Positions 24,636 to 37,600 of a DNA stretch of 64,000 nucleotides are shown here, in pieces. The stretch spans positions 7,701,001-7,765,000 of the forward strand of contig CP141126.1 in assembly GCA_035236585.1 (NCBI GenBank). The letters are read 5' to 3'. Within the stretch, counting starts at the first letter, position 1, and every line of letters begins with the position of its first letter. A model generated the notes under the pieces. The model searched no databases, was not told the DNA's origin, and saw nothing but the letters and a program-made list of their open reading frames with translations. This DNA is from Warburgia ugandensis (lineage: Eukaryota; Streptophyta; Magnoliopsida; Canellales; Canellaceae). The position numbers were made by a program, and so were the translations under genes.

Positions 24636-26503
24636 TCCTAGGGGTGCACAGCGCGGTCCAGGGGGCGCCTGGCTTGACACACACCCGTGCCAAGCTCCCT
24701 GGGGGCTGTCATTGAGCACGCGTTGCGTACAAATAGTCTTCTTGGCTCGACTAGGACTCATGGGATGTCCTAGGGGCCAAAGCACGCCGCAGCTACGCTT
24801 AAGATGCATCTGCGCAACGCTGTCCTGAGTGCACACCCTGGCACACCATTCGGACGTGCGCACATGACCCAACCTGGTTGCGGTGCGACCAAGGCGCATG
24901 CATATACTAGAAAACGTAGAGCGCGCATTCTAGAACTATGGCGCGCAAGACCCTAAGCGCTACATTTGGGTCGTCCGTTAAGGTGCAACCTTTTAAAATC
25001 CAAATTTGGAGCCTATACAATAAAATAGCATAGAATAACGCCTAGATCTTATGTTTGGACATCACTCAGGACCTTACCAAGATATCTCGGACTCGAGGTG
25101 AAGATAGGCACGAGCGACGTAACAACGCACGAGGTAGGTAGTTTGATCCTACTCTGTTTTCAAAATATATCCTAAACGTTCATTAAGTTACTTATTTTAA
25201 TACTGTATTAAGCATGTGTTTTAAACTATACTATTCTTATACAAGTATGCGGGACCTGCTTGCATGATTTATGTATTTGAAAAAGCTTGCATTAACTGAA
25301 GAATACTATTGAGAAATAGTATTTTTATACACGTTACAGATTCATGGCATTTTACGTAATGCTCGCATACTTTGAAAACAAAGCCATAAATTGCATGGTT
25401 TTATGTTGATTTGAGGTTTGGACTATGTATGGTTTTGGGCTATTAAGCCCATTGGGCACTATGCTGAGGGGTATGGGTTTGGCCTCCCAGCCTCTACTAC
25501 AAAAAAGGTGGATGGTATCGCTGCAAAAAACGGCATTGTCCCTTCTCTGACTGCTGTGGTCAACAAGGACAACCACTGGAGGTGTTCACGGTACCCTTTT
25601 GAGGACATATCCACAGTCGCCGTAGAGGCTATGGTAGACTGGTCTCTAGATACAGGAGACATGCGATCCAAAGTGGTTCTGGTTGCAAGCATGGTGACCC
25701 TATGATTTCAGTAGTATGGATATGCATATAGCATTTAAATTGGTCGTAAAAGAGTACTCGTGACCAGATGACTTAAGACCGGTGCATGTTACTTCGTGAT
25801 GCTATCATAGACTACTTTAAGTATTTTCTGATCATTATATACTACGCATGGCTTTGACATATGGTGTAGATCTCATAACCGGGATATGGTGAATCTATGG
25901 ATTTTGACTTTCTAAACTCAGACATACTGTTAGTATTGCATACTAACTCGTGATTGATAAAGAATTTCAATAGATGGCATTACTTATACTTTATGCATAC
26001 ATTTGTGCACCTATTACAAATTTAGCATACCTTTCATGCAACCACTTCGAACTCCGTATGATGCATTGCTATATTTTCAAAAAGGGTAGTGTCAGGTTAC
26101 CTACTGAGTATGATAAATACTCAACCCAATCCATTATTTTTCAGATCAAATAAAAGACAAATAGAAGAAACAGCAGGAAGCGTTAGAACCAAAGTCAAGT
26201 AGGCAAAGGTTCGATTTAATTAGTAATTTCCTTTAGTAACTACTATAATCTTGATTATAAGTATTTGTTGTAACTGTGGCTGTGACTAACAATCCTGGGA
26301 GTGATTACTTGTTTTGATTTGATTTATAAATTGCTATGGCACTATGCATTGAGCGTTCATTTTGACACTCGGGCTCTTTATACAATGTTCTTTGAAAAAG
26401 AAGAAAATTTTCCTGCATTCTTTTGCATAAATTGTTTTAAAACTAGAGATCGATCTCGCTACGTTTTTACCAAAAATGGCATTGAAAAACCCGGGTCATC
26501 ACA
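23700..26503 (+). mobile_element. Solo LTR, 2804 bp, TSD GGTAT
   Basis: It begins TGTAATGACCC and ends GGGTCATCACA, a TG..CA pair with matching terminal inverted repeats. Both sides carry GGTAT (23695-23699 and 26504-26508), a 5-bp target duplication as made by Ty3/gypsy integrases. No gag, pol, primer site or polypurine tract lies inside, so this is a solo LTR left by recombination between two LTRs. It sits inside another long LTR and is therefore younger than its host. It contains a GATC/GA microsatellite at 24574-24633. A 24845-25020 segment recurs inverted in the gypsy element. Confidence 0.85.
24574..24633 (+). repeat. GATC and GA microsatellite
   Basis: About four GATC units run directly into about twenty GA units. 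The repeat creates Ser-Leu and Arg-Glu repeat frames on both strands. These are not proteins. Confidence 0.95.
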
Positions 26504-26521
26504 GGTATTTATATGTATGTG

Positions 26522-26638
26522 AAGCCTATGTGGGCGGACCTATGGGCAAGGCGAGCTACTTTGTGTGTAAGCTATAGGTAAAGCCTATGTGAGTGGGTCT
26601 ATAGGCTGAGTGAGTTACCTGGTGTGCGAGCTATAGGC
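26522..26638 (+). repeat. 59-bp imperfect tandem duplication in an LTR
   Basis: Two direct units start AAGCCTATGTG at 26522 and 26581 and end near GCTATAGG. They belong to the host LTR, just after the nested solo LTR. Confidence 0.7.
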
Positions 26639-27440
26639 GAGGGACCCTAGGTTTGGTATGAGCACTCATTACCAGTGATTAAGTGTTGTAGAACATTCTT
26701 AGGACTTATTTTGTACGGTGCCCTATTCTAGCATGACATACATTATATTTCGATGTGGACACAGATTCGCATTGCATTTGATGGATGCTCATCTATGTTT
26801 TGATCATGCCTTGCATCCCATGATGTTTTGCTTTGATATTGCATTGCCTCGGACGAAAAGCATGTTTTGACCCTGATTGTTTCATTCAGATTTATGAGAT
26901 TCATGAGCTTTATATTGTGAATGCTTGATGATTTCATTTGTCTTATAAATAATTTACTCTATTAATACTCAACATGATATTGGTACTCTTCGCAAGTATT
27001 TATTGCATGTTTTATTTCTCATAATCACCTACACAAGCATAGCGTATTGAGGCATTGCTTTATCTTACAATGCCTCAGATTTGGAATGCGATAGTTAGAA
27101 AGGAAAGCGGGTGGATTAGTGTGGGCTTGAACGAGGACTTGAGGATTATCGACCTTTTTGTGTTTAGAGGCTAATTAGCGTATGTCACTTAGACTTTGTT
27201 AGACCTTTCTAGGATTGTACTTGGAAGTTATATATTTGGATGGATTGGACCTACATCATTGTATAGTGTACATTTATTTACAAATGTAGTTTATGTGGTG
27301 ATCATGAATGGAACATGGAGGCTTTTGAACTTGTATTATTATTGTCTTTTCTCAGCTTGTATATTTATCGTGGTTTTGAATCGAGCATGCTCAGAGTATT
27401 TGGATTTGATTTCAGAGTTGGTATTCATCAAAAAGAAGCA

Positions 27441-28557
27441 TTTGTATCGTCAAAGCTGTAGCTTTTCACCACCTAATTTTCATCCTAACAGTTTTCTTCC
27501 ATTATTTCATCCAATTTTGTCCCATCACTTCTTAAGTATATTTTCATTAGTCATTAGTGTAGAGGAATATATGAAAGAGATAAACATCATCTTCTCCATA
27601 AAACAAAGAAACATAAGATCTTGAATCCACAGGAGAGAGAAAGAGATGAGTTGAATAAAAAAACGTTTTAATTGAGTATGTGCTGTAATATGTCCAATAC
27701 ACGGTGCTTTTTGTTGACTAAAAACCCAAAGTTTCTTGTTTTAACTCATAAATTCCCTCCTTAGTACTTCCACCCATCTTCTTAGCTCCGATTTTTTACT
27801 TAACTTACTAAATATATAATTAAGCTTCTGAAAGAAAATGACTTCTAATTGGAACTCCTAATCAAACATTTCTAACTCAAAACAATTGGTTCTTTGTGCC
27901 TGCATCACTAACTAAAATAATATTGTAGAAAAGAATAGTCCTTTTCTGTATATTTTCCTTGGTTCTGTTGCTACCGCAAACTTCATGCAAGTGATCAGAT
28001 CAGGTAGATTCCCTTCCATTCAACACAGGTCATCTAGAGACCACGGACGTCCAAGCAAAGCACTGAACTCAGTATCTTAGAGAATGAATTCCTATTCGAA
28101 GGATGCATGATTGCATGGATAAGCTCACACCAAACATGTCAACTTGGGATTTTCCTTGGGAGGTATCCGAAGGAATTGGAACATAATAATATTGATTCAT
28201 ACAGAAGAACAGGTTTATTAGCAGCATTTCCATTCGAAGAGAACTTGCCTACGGGTTTAGCATAACATTTTTTAGGTCATTGGCAGGATGCTAATCAGGA
28301 AATATTAGCAGCACTAAAAGTTGGGGAAATTTCTTTTATGTTTCTTACTTTGATGTATTTCTCTCTACATGGAATGTGCTTAGTCCAATGGATATTTTCT
28401 TTGAAGCTTTGTCACTTTGTACTTGTTCTGCGTGATGCAAAATGACATTAACCAAATGGTTAGCTGTGGGTTATGCCAAATATCTAGTCTAAGCATACTT
28501 TTAAAAGTCTGCTTATTTTGTATGAGGACATACACATCTTATTATCGTGTTGCTTAG
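27441..28557. other. Upstream region of the pseudokinase-type gene
   Basis: The stretch is AT-rich without a clear coding exon. A 90-bp open stretch near 27988-28077 is Ser/Arg-rich and could be an earlier exon of the gene that follows. Its splice sites are not convincing. The transcription start was not found. Confidence 0.35.
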
Positions 28558-31199
28558 GTTTCCAACACAAGAATTTGGATTCAACCCCTCGGCAAAGTCT
28601 GGATGGAAGTTTTAGGAGGTCCAGATCTGGTTAGTATTTACAGATGATCTTCAATGCATTGATCATACCCTTTGTTTTTTAATTTATTTATGCTTTATAT
28701 TCCTACTAGCAATAACCCTGAATTGTAATCACCTCATCTCATTTATTGTCACATTCAAAGATTCAGGTGGAGTTGGATTTTTAACATGGTTGAACTTATG
28801 TGACCTATTAATCTTGGCAGATAAGTGATACTCAGTCGAGCATTACCTGCTCAAAATCACGAAACATCAATCTTTAGGACTATTTCCCTTTTCACATCTT
28901 CCATAGAGTAACATAAGCATGACTGCCCCCCTACCTGAACACATCTTGGAGACTATTGTTTAAACCGATTCCCACATGAAACATTAATACTGAAAGTTTT
29001 GAGGGTGTTAATTAATTTCCATTGGTTAATGAAAGATGTATGATGCAGGTGTGTCTCCTGATGGAAGGTCTGAGGTCTCAACCTCAAGCCGTTATGTTCC
29101 TAACTCCAAGAGAGTGTTCAAGGGACTAAAAGATTATGCTAGGAAATTTGTAGATATTGACCTTTTCTCACAGGGTCTTGAGGAGTGGAGTCTAGAGAAA
29201 ACATGTTCTAATTCAACTGACTGGAAACAGTTATTCAGTTCTCCTTTTCTGATTGATGAATTGCGCAAACTTGATTATGCATTGGAGGGGGTGTTATTTC
29301 AGCAGTTTTTCCGGATGCCATATTCTGCGTATGCTTCTGATAATCTAAAAGAAGATCAATATCTTGCTCTGGAAGACTTCCTTCATGCTGTTGTTGATGG
29401 ACTATGGCGCACCTTTTGGCATAAAAGTGGAGAGTTACCATTCTTTGTTGCTTGTCCTCGTTATTCTGGATCCAAGTTTTACACCGTGGAAAGTGCAATA
29501 TCAAAGGGAAGGCTCGGATCACTCTGTGGAGCAGCCTTGGTAGCAAGACATGATTCTGATTCACATGTTCAGTGGGATCAAGTGGTAGGGCTTGCTTTAT
29601 TTAAATCAGACATTTCACATGAAAATGAATTGGGCTTCTCTGCAGCGACTATCTCTGAGCCGCTCTTTTATGTATTTCATATACTTCTTTCAAGGAGTTT
29701 GAGCAAGTTCAGACCTGTTAGCAGTGATTCTGTCTATGTGCTGGTTCTTGATTCGACATTTGGAGGAATGGTAAAATTTGGGGGTGATCTGAGTAAACTT
29801 GAGGTTAATTCAAGGAACCCATACCACTGTGTCATAGAGTGGATCAAGCTCCATGCAGAAGTCAGTGTTTCACCTGTAGACCGGATTTGGAACAAGCTAG
29901 GGAATGCAAATTGGGGGGATTTAGGAACGCTTCAACTACTTATGGCAACCTTTCTCTCCATTGTGCAATGGAAGGGACCACCAAGAAAGTCAATTGCTGC
30001 ATTAGCCACAGACCATAGTCTTCGCCTTCAGAAACGTTGGGTAGAGTGCCAATCTTATTGGAAATAGCAGTGGGCTGGTTCCTGCTCGACAGACTAGCCG
30101 GAAACAGGGAGAGATCGTGGAACTTGATGGCGATGGGGATCACAAGCCATTCATAAAGCAAGCAACCCGTTTGAAGCTCAAGCAGGGTGAAGTGATAGTG
30201 CTAGAGGATTCACAAGGACAGAAAGGGTTTCAGATACAGGACACTTTAATTGATGGGAATTTCTTATCATATAGTGCAGTTTCTCTAGAAAATCCTGTTG
30301 AGGGTGCTCATCCATGTAGGCTTAAGCCATCTTGGGGGGATATGGGCCTATGGTACCATGTACAGAGACAGACAAAGGTGCTGAACATCATGAAGCAGCG
30401 GGGGGTCTCAAGCAGGTATCTGCCAGAAATCGTAGCATCTGGACAGATATTGCATTCTGGCCCATGTAGAAAACCCAGGCGGTCCATGTGATCCATGGTG
30501 TGGGGCTCCAATTCTTATAACATCTCCAGTTGGGGAGCCCTTGTCATCTATTGTTGCTCGAGGCTGCCCTTTTGCCTCAGATGATGCTCTCCGCTGTTGC
30601 AGAGACTGCTTATCAGCTCTCAGGAGTGCAGCACAGGTTAATATCCAGCACGGTAACATATGTCCTGACAACATAATACGTGTTGATACCTCCGCTACTT
30701 GGACACGATCCATCTACATACCCGTGTCATGGGGACGAGCAGTTGTGGAGGATAGGGACAGCCCTGCAGTAAACTTGCAGTTCTCTTCAACCCATGCCCT
30801 TCAGCAGGGAAAGTTAAGTCCTGCATCAGATGCTGAGAGCCTCATTTACCTTCTTTATTTTGTGTGTGGTGGTACAATGCAGCAACAAGATTCTATTGAG
30901 TCGGCACTGCAGTGGAGGGAGACATGTTGGGCAAGACGTTTGATTCAGCAGCAGCTAGGTGAAGTTTTTCAACCATGTTAAAAGCATTTTCCGATTATGT
31001 TGATAGCCTATGCGAGACTCCTTACCCTGTAGATTACAATATCTGGTTGAAGAGATTGAACAAAGCAGTAGATGGTTCAGATAGAGGGAAACTAGTTCAG
31101 GAAGTTCCATGTATGCTGAAGTTAGAGGATGTTGCGGAGTCTTCAGGAACTTCTGGTTGTGGTGCTTCTTCATCATGTGGAAACTGCGAGTTCAGGTAA
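28558..31199 (+). pseudogene. Plant pseudokinase-domain protein, frame-disrupted
   Basis: This gene is not assigned to a named family. A short exon (28558-28629; PRQSLDGSFRRSRS) splices in phase 1 to a long exon that starts at 29049. The intron is 28630-29048, with GTTAGT donor and TGCAG acceptor, and the join reads RSRSG-VSPDGRSEV. The long exon encodes about 330 residues of unknown fold (VFKGLKDYARKFVDIDLFS..). A kinase-like C-terminal half follows. It has HGNICPDNII near 30640-30670 in place of the HRD loop, SWG where DFG would be, and a casein-kinase-like DAESLIYLLYF helix. Loss of the catalytic Asp and of DFG suggests a pseudokinase. Three one-base frame changes (about 30050, 30460 and 30965, the last in a T run) break the reading. 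These are either real decay or assembly errors. The frame ends at 31197-31199, where CAG|GTAAGT could also be a splice donor. Confidence 0.7.
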
Positions 31200-31642
31200 G
31201 TCATCCTGGAGGTTTTGGGGATTGTAACTTCAGTTTCTTGCCGATCCCATGGAGGCTTTGTAAGAAAGTGTTTGCTCCAGCAGAGTACTTGTTGATTGCA
31301 TTTCCCGTTTTTAGCCACATTCAGTATTGCTATTAATTTAATTGGGTAACTAATTGGGAAAATTCCCAAGGCAAATATTCTGATCTTGGCAGAAATAGGA
31401 GTTCTCTGTAACTCAAAGTCGTCTTTCTTTTGCTTCTAATTATTTTAGCCCATTGCCCCCGTACTCTATTTAACCGTTGGATTCATCACAAAAGTGTAAA
31501 TCTTGTTTTGTTCATGCTGAGTAAGAACATGGTCACAACCCAAATGCTAAAATCTCAATTTTCCTTCTGATACACCCCCTGTGCGGCAGCACGACAGGAA
31601 ACACTACAAAAACTGCCCAACATTCATGGTAAAATATGGTGG

Positions 31643-31647
31643 GAACC
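31643..31647. repeat. Target duplication GAACC, left copy
   Basis: GAACC directly precedes the left LTR and is repeated exactly at 41336-41340 after the right LTR. A 5-bp duplication is the usual footprint of Ty3/gypsy integration. Confidence 0.9.
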
Positions 31648-34646
31648 TGTAACACCCCGGATTTTTAAGACAATTTTTTTTTTTTTTTTCATAATGGCAA
31701 TTTAAATAAGAGCATTTGGGATCCCATGAGAAAAGATTTATTTAACATTTTACTAAACCTATCTTAAAACTCCGGGTGTTAATTTTTCCTTTCTCAAAAT
31801 GACGTACATGTAATTTAAACATAATTAAATAATCCGCGTATAAATCAACGTCAAATAAATAGGCGCCTTTATTTTAAATCAAATAAACATCCAAAAGACA
31901 GTAATAATATGGCCCAGGGTCTATCCATCATAACATCCCATATAAATGTCCCAATATACGTCCAAAGATCTAAATCACATCCAAATATAAAGATGCATTC
32001 CATAATAAAATTCAAAATGATAATCCACTCTAATGACTCACATTACTTTCTAAAACTATAGGGAAACTAGTCTTCAAATAGCTCTCAAGGTTTATCAACC
32101 GCTTTTTCCTTTCCTGGTGTCGCGTCGAGATCTAAGGCGTATCGCAAAACAAAGTAATGCCTCAAAGAAGCTATCGCTTGTGTAGGTACATAGACAATTA
32201 ATGTAATAAATGCGTAAATAATGAACAAAGATTGATGAAAAGTCTAACATTTATGGAAATAGTGATATCATAATGCCATGTTCAAAATAAATGCCAATTT
32301 ATTCCATATGCTAAAACATGAAATTTACTGAGAGTTAAAACATGACATGAATCAATAAACGGAGCATACAACAAGAATAAGGGCACCCTAAGGTAATGGG
32401 TCCCACCACATCGCACTAACATCCCCGATCGTAGTACACATAGTCAACCTCTCGAGTGTCGTCACACCCAGTGCATACCATCTATAACCATGCTCATCAT
32501 ACATGCACACATAACAAGAATATGGGCCATCATGCCGTCTGGGCAACCCTCCATGGGTATCAACCACCGCCGCTCCCCGTCGACACCGTAACGGGAGACT
32601 TAACGTCCGTCCCCATGGAAAGGCTCGACCGGTAGTGTGGACTATCCATGTTACCAAACCCCTACCGAATGCCATCTATGGGCAGTGTCTATCATATCAC
32701 AAACTCATCACATCATAATCCTGAAGGTGGGTGGCCTACTCTATCCCTCCTAAGATGACGCCCATCGGCGAGAGCACCCGTCATCAAATATAAAACACGG
32801 AAATCATATGTATATGCTAAAACTCAAGAGCACTTATAGCTTGAAATCCCCAAGACATGCCCCTCATCCCGGGTTAGCCATAAAAGCGACCAAATACTAA
32901 GCTCTATACTCATTTCCATGTAAATCCATGCATTTTCTATATATATAATAAGAAATAAATCTCTAATTAAGCATAACTAATTAACATCATGCTTGTAAAA
33001 GCATTTTAAATAAGTTTATTCAAGAAAAGAATTCAATTTGGAATAATCATCCCGTACGCACAATGTCGCATGAAATCCATAGTAAATAAAAATCGCAATT
33101 TAAAACACAATCACACATGATGCTATGTTTAAACATGGTTTAAAATCAAGTCAAAACATTACTGTCACCTACCTCAAGAGATCACTAGCTTGCTAATAAC
33201 TCCCTTTAATCGCAGCATATTCAAGTGCACCCGTACATGTCACATCACTATTTTAAAATTTTTCTAAATAAAAAGTGGTCATTTCTAAGTTTTTAAGTTA
33301 AAACTAGGTCCGTCGTCAATACGGTCACAACGCCTCTTCCGGATCGTGATTTGGACCTCTCAGCTCCCAAAAATCAAGTTTTAGTGAAAACTACCCTCAA
33401 ATGGGGCCTGCCGGACCACCATCAGGTCGTTTAAACCGGCGGCGCCTTTCCGCCGGTTTATACGACGTATACGGGCGCACGAAGACGCACGGCGTCGCAG
33501 ACGCCGCACGGGACGCGCGCGCTGCCGTGCTGGCACCGTGACGCACGCGCGCGTGCGCGTCACGGCCGCCAGACGCGCCGCGTCCCGGTCCCACCGCGGG
33601 CAGCCAACCACGCACGTTCCGCACGCGCGCTGCCGCGCACGCGTGCGGCGACGACGTCATGTGACGCCGTCCCTGGGCGCCGTGGTGTGCGTCTGGCGTC
33701 GCGCAGGGCGCCGACGCCGTTGACGACGCCGGAGAAGACGACCGGATTCCTGGCCGCCCGGCGGGAGCCAGAGCTCCGTTTTGCGTGATTTTTGCGCCAT
33801 TTTCTTCAGAATTCTCTCTAGAATCCATTTATGCCCTCCTTTTGCACTAATTTTCTCAAAAACCATGGTTTTTAAACGATTTTTCCCAAGTTCCTAAAAA
33901 ACCTCCCTAGGTACTGGTTTTTGAGTTTTCTGGGCAATTCCACCGTTGGATCACTCCCAAATTTAAAGGGTTTGCTCTTGGGTGTCGTTTGCACTAGTTG
34001 GTTTGGGTACGATTTCCAAACGGACAACGTTTGGTCTATGAAATCACGCTCCAACAGTAGCGCGTGCACAAAGCCCCCAAAAATCCGATTTTTTTTTCCT
34101 AATTTTTAAATGGTTTTCTAATTAATTTTCTAATTAATAAATACGTAAAAACATAGGTTTTGAGGCTTACCTTGCACTCGGAGTTGCTCGTGTGCTGCCG
34201 GGGCTCCATTCACGGAAAATTCAAGTTTTTACAGATCTGTGGTTTTGCGTATCATTCTGGCGGAAAACGCTCAAAGTGGATGCGTTTTGGCTCCAAGAGG
34301 AGCATGATAGTGGTTTTGGGAGTCTCTAAGAGAAACTCTTCCCCACACGTCTCTTCCCACGTCTCTCGGCGATTTCGCCGGACTGGTAGAGACGTGTGTA
34401 GTGGTGTGCCGTGTCAATTTGGACCCCGTGTAACACGTTTCGTCACAAAGACCATTTTGCCCTTACAACTTTGACGGCTCATAACTCCTCGTTTGAGCTC
34501 CGTTTCTCGCGTTCTGGTGGCGTTGGATTCGTATCGATGAGCACTTTCTAATTATTATGTTTTCAGGAAATAATTTCATCCATAATTTTTTTATTTTAAT
34601 TTATTTAATAATTTCTTATTTTTATCTTAAAAATTATGATATTACA
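31648..34646 (-). mobile_element. 3' LTR of the gypsy element (2999 bp)
   Basis: The element lies on the minus strand, so this left copy is the 3' LTR. Plus-strand ends are TGTAACACCCC.. and ..GATATTACA. It aligns along its whole length with 38290-41335. Near 33400-33720 there is a very GC- and CpG-rich block with alternating CG runs, possibly the regulatory region. It contains a box (AATGCCTCAAAGAAGCTATC, then GTGTAGGT, near 32157) also found in the other long LTRs of the window. Small frames inside it are shadows and not genes. Confidence 0.9.
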
Positions 34647-34660
34647 TTCTTCCTCTCCTT
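34647..34660 (-). other. Polypurine tract
   Basis: On the minus strand AAGGAGAGGAAGAA directly precedes the LTR start TGTAATATC. This is the expected primer for plus-strand DNA synthesis of the element. Confidence 0.75.
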
Positions 34661-37600
34661 ATAAAAATTTCGTCTCGAAATTTAGCTACATACCTCTATG
34701 TAAATAACTCTCGGATGGATCTTTCGCATATCCTCCCGCCTCCCGGTAGTCTCCGTACCGAATGATGCACAAAGGACTTTGACCAAGGCAATGGTCTTAT
34801 TCCTTAACTCCTGACTCGGTATCTAAGATGCGCACCGGTCTCTCCTCAAATGTCATGTCACCAGCAGATCTCCGGGATCCGCTCCAATACATGTGAGGGA
34901 TCTCAAGACGTATTTCCTCAAAGATGTGACACGTGAAAGACGTCATGCACATTTGCTACCGTGGTGGTAAGGCTACCGGTATGCCACCGACCCAACTCGT
35001 CGTAAGATCTCGAAAGGTCCAATATACCCGGGACTAAGCTTTCCTTTATTTCCAAACCTCAACACCCCTTTCATAGGAGAAACTTTCAAGAATACATGCT
35101 CGCCCTCAAAGAACTCTAAGTCCTTTCGCCTCTTGTCCGCATAACTTTTCTCGTCGACCGTGAGCCGTCGCAACCTCTTCCGAATGAGTCGGACTTTCTC
35201 TCGCACATTCTTCCACTAACTCGCATTTCACCACGCGTCTTTCTCCTACATCACTCCAACATAAAGGTGACCGACAAGGTCCGCCATAAAGTGCCTCATA
35301 TGGAGCCATCCCAATACTACAATGGATGACTATATTATAAGCAAATTCCACCAAAGGTAAATGATCTTCCCAGCTACCTACCCTTCCAATCCATAAACAC
35401 AGCTCGTAGCATATCCTCAATAGTCCGGATGGTCCTCTCGCTCGTCCGTCCGTCCGAGGATGGAATGCCGTGCTAAATTTCGCCTCGACCCTAATGCCTC
35501 TTGCACGCTCTTCCCGCATTTTGAGGTAAATCGCGTATCTCGATCCGATATAATTGTCAAGGGAACGCCATGTAGACCGACGATCTCCTTAACATATAAT
35601 TTCTCGCTAAGCTATCCACTGTCGATTTTGTCCGATGGGAAGGAAATGAGCAGACTTGGTCAACTCCGTCCACAACGACCCATATCATGTCGTGCCGCTA
35701 CGGGCCTCTCGAAGACCCAGAACGAAGTCCATGGTAATATGGTCCCACTTCCACTGGAAGGTCCAGTTGTCCGAAGTAGTCCTCGATGGACGCCGATACC
35801 ACCTTGACCCGCCGACAAAGTCAAACATCGTGCTACGCACTCTCCAACATCCTTTTTCATACCATTCCACCGTAAATGCCTCTCGAGATCCCGATACATC
35901 TTCGTACCCCCCCAGTGATGAATTGTATAAGGGGACTGGTGTGCTTCTCAAGTAACTCGCGCTTCAATTTGTCATCACATTTCCGGTACTACCAACCTTC
36001 CTTTAAATCTAACTCCTCCATCCGGTCCCCTCGAAAAATCAGTCTTATCCGTCGATCCGTGTTTCCTTGTCTTTGCCCCGTGCCTCTAAGATCCCGTCAA
36101 AGAACTTAGACCGAGTCGTCAAATTGGCAATCATCACACCCGCCTTCCTACTCGTGGCATCCGCAACGACATTAGCCTTCCCAGGATGGTACGTATGGTG
36201 AAGTCGAAGTCCCGAGATACTCCATCCATCTCGCGCCGCTCATATTCAATTCACTCGAGTAAAGAAGTACTTGAGGCTCTCGTGATCGTGAATACCTCAA
36301 ATCTCTCACCATAAAGATAATGTCTCCAGTGGACTTCAACGCAAATACCACGCCGCTAATTCCTGTGTCATGTGTTGGGTAATTTACCTCATGTGTCTTC
36401 AACTCTGCTCAGACGCATAGGCAATTACCTTCCCATGTTGCATCAACATCGCTCCTAATCCCTGCCGCAGGCGTCACAATAAACTACATAACCGCCGCCC
36501 CGTATGGTAAGGTCAATACCGAGCAAAGAGTCTCCTCGAGCTCTTGGAAGCTCTCTTCGCAAGCCTCGGCCCATACAAATTGAGTGTCTTTCCTAGTCGG
36601 TGGTCAATGGTAATGCGATCTTAGAGAATCCCTCTATAAATCGACGATAATACCTCCCGCCAAAACCGAGAAAACCGCGTATCTCGCCTCACCGTCTCGG
36701 GCCTCTCCTGGTAGTACCGCTCTCTACCTTTGTTGAATCCACGGCCACTCCATCTTTGGGATATGACGTGGCCTAAGAAATGCACCCGGTCTAGCCAAAA
36801 ATCACACTTACCGAACTTGGCATACAACCGATGTCGACGAAGTGTGTCTAATACCGTGTGGAGATGCTCTCTGTGTGTCTCATGACTAGGCGAATAAATC
36901 AAGATGTCATCCACAAATACAATCACGAACTTATCCAAATAAGCTCGAAAGACACTCGCTCATTAGGTCCATGAACATTGCAAAGGCGTTCGTTAATCCA
37001 AACGGCATCACTAGGAACTCATAATGACCATAACGACTCCTAAAGGCGCCTTCGAGATATCCTCTTCTCTAACCCTCACCGATGATACCCTCGTCCTCAA
37101 ATCAATCTTGGAGAACACTTGTGCGATTGGAGCCGATTAAATAAATCATCTATGCGTGGCAAAGGGTATCTGCTCTTTATAGTAACACCATTCAACAACC
37201 GATAGTCAATGCATAGTCTCGGATCCATCCTTTTTCTTCACGAACAGACTCGGTGCTCCCCATGGTGATCCACTCTACTCGATAAAGCCCTTATCCAAGA
37301 ACTCCCTGCAATTGTACCCGAAGTTCTCTCAACTCCGCCGGAGCCATCCTATATGGTTTGTTGGTTTCTAGGGTTACTCTCTCGATATTTTAGGTTGATC
37401 TTTATCTAAGAATGTCCCGTATTTTATTGTATAATTGGGGTCCGTGTCAAAATTACTTGACGCAACTGCCCTTTTGGCTTGTCAAGCTGAGTTATATAGG
37501 CTCCGAAATTGGATTTTTCAAGGTCGCGCCTTAATGGACGACCCAATTGTAGTGCCTAGGGTCCTACATGCCGCGGTTCTAGAATGCGCGCTCTACGGTT

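Larger units (their letters stand above)
21290..27440 (+). mobile_element. Long LTR, plus orientation, split by a nested LTR
   Basis: Taken without the insert at 23700-26508, this is about 3.3 kb. Its ordered blocks are shared with 98-2290, with inverted 16570-18890 and, less closely, with the gypsy LTRs. The shared blocks include CCAACTCCACTAAGAACGC near 21452, the ATTGCAATCATC block near 22480, GCTAGGAGGGTTGTAGGC near 23440 and the CCTACACAAGCATAGC box near 27030. No primer site, polypurine tract or pol reading was seen, so it is likely a degraded solo LTR. Exact outer ends could not be set. Confidence 0.55.

Noticed and set aside
24420-24899. Minus frame of 159 codons with long Ser-Leu and Ser-Ile-Asp repeats, plus overlapping frames
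   Set aside because: It is produced by the GA/GATC microsatellite inside the solo LTR. There is no conserved domain, and several overlapping frames are open for the same reason.
29036-29048. ATG at 29036 as the start of the pseudokinase-type protein
   Set aside because: It lies within the end of an intron. The TGCAG acceptor at 29048 and the phase-1 join to 28558-28629 give a better reading.
29235-29564. Minus frame of 109 codons in the pseudokinase-type gene
   Set aside because: Antisense shadow of the long coding exon.
33397-33828. Arg/Ala-rich minus frame of 143 codons and its counterparts at 40094-40508
   Set aside because: Open only because the CpG-rich LTR block lacks AT-rich stop codons. 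The two LTR copies do not keep the same frame.
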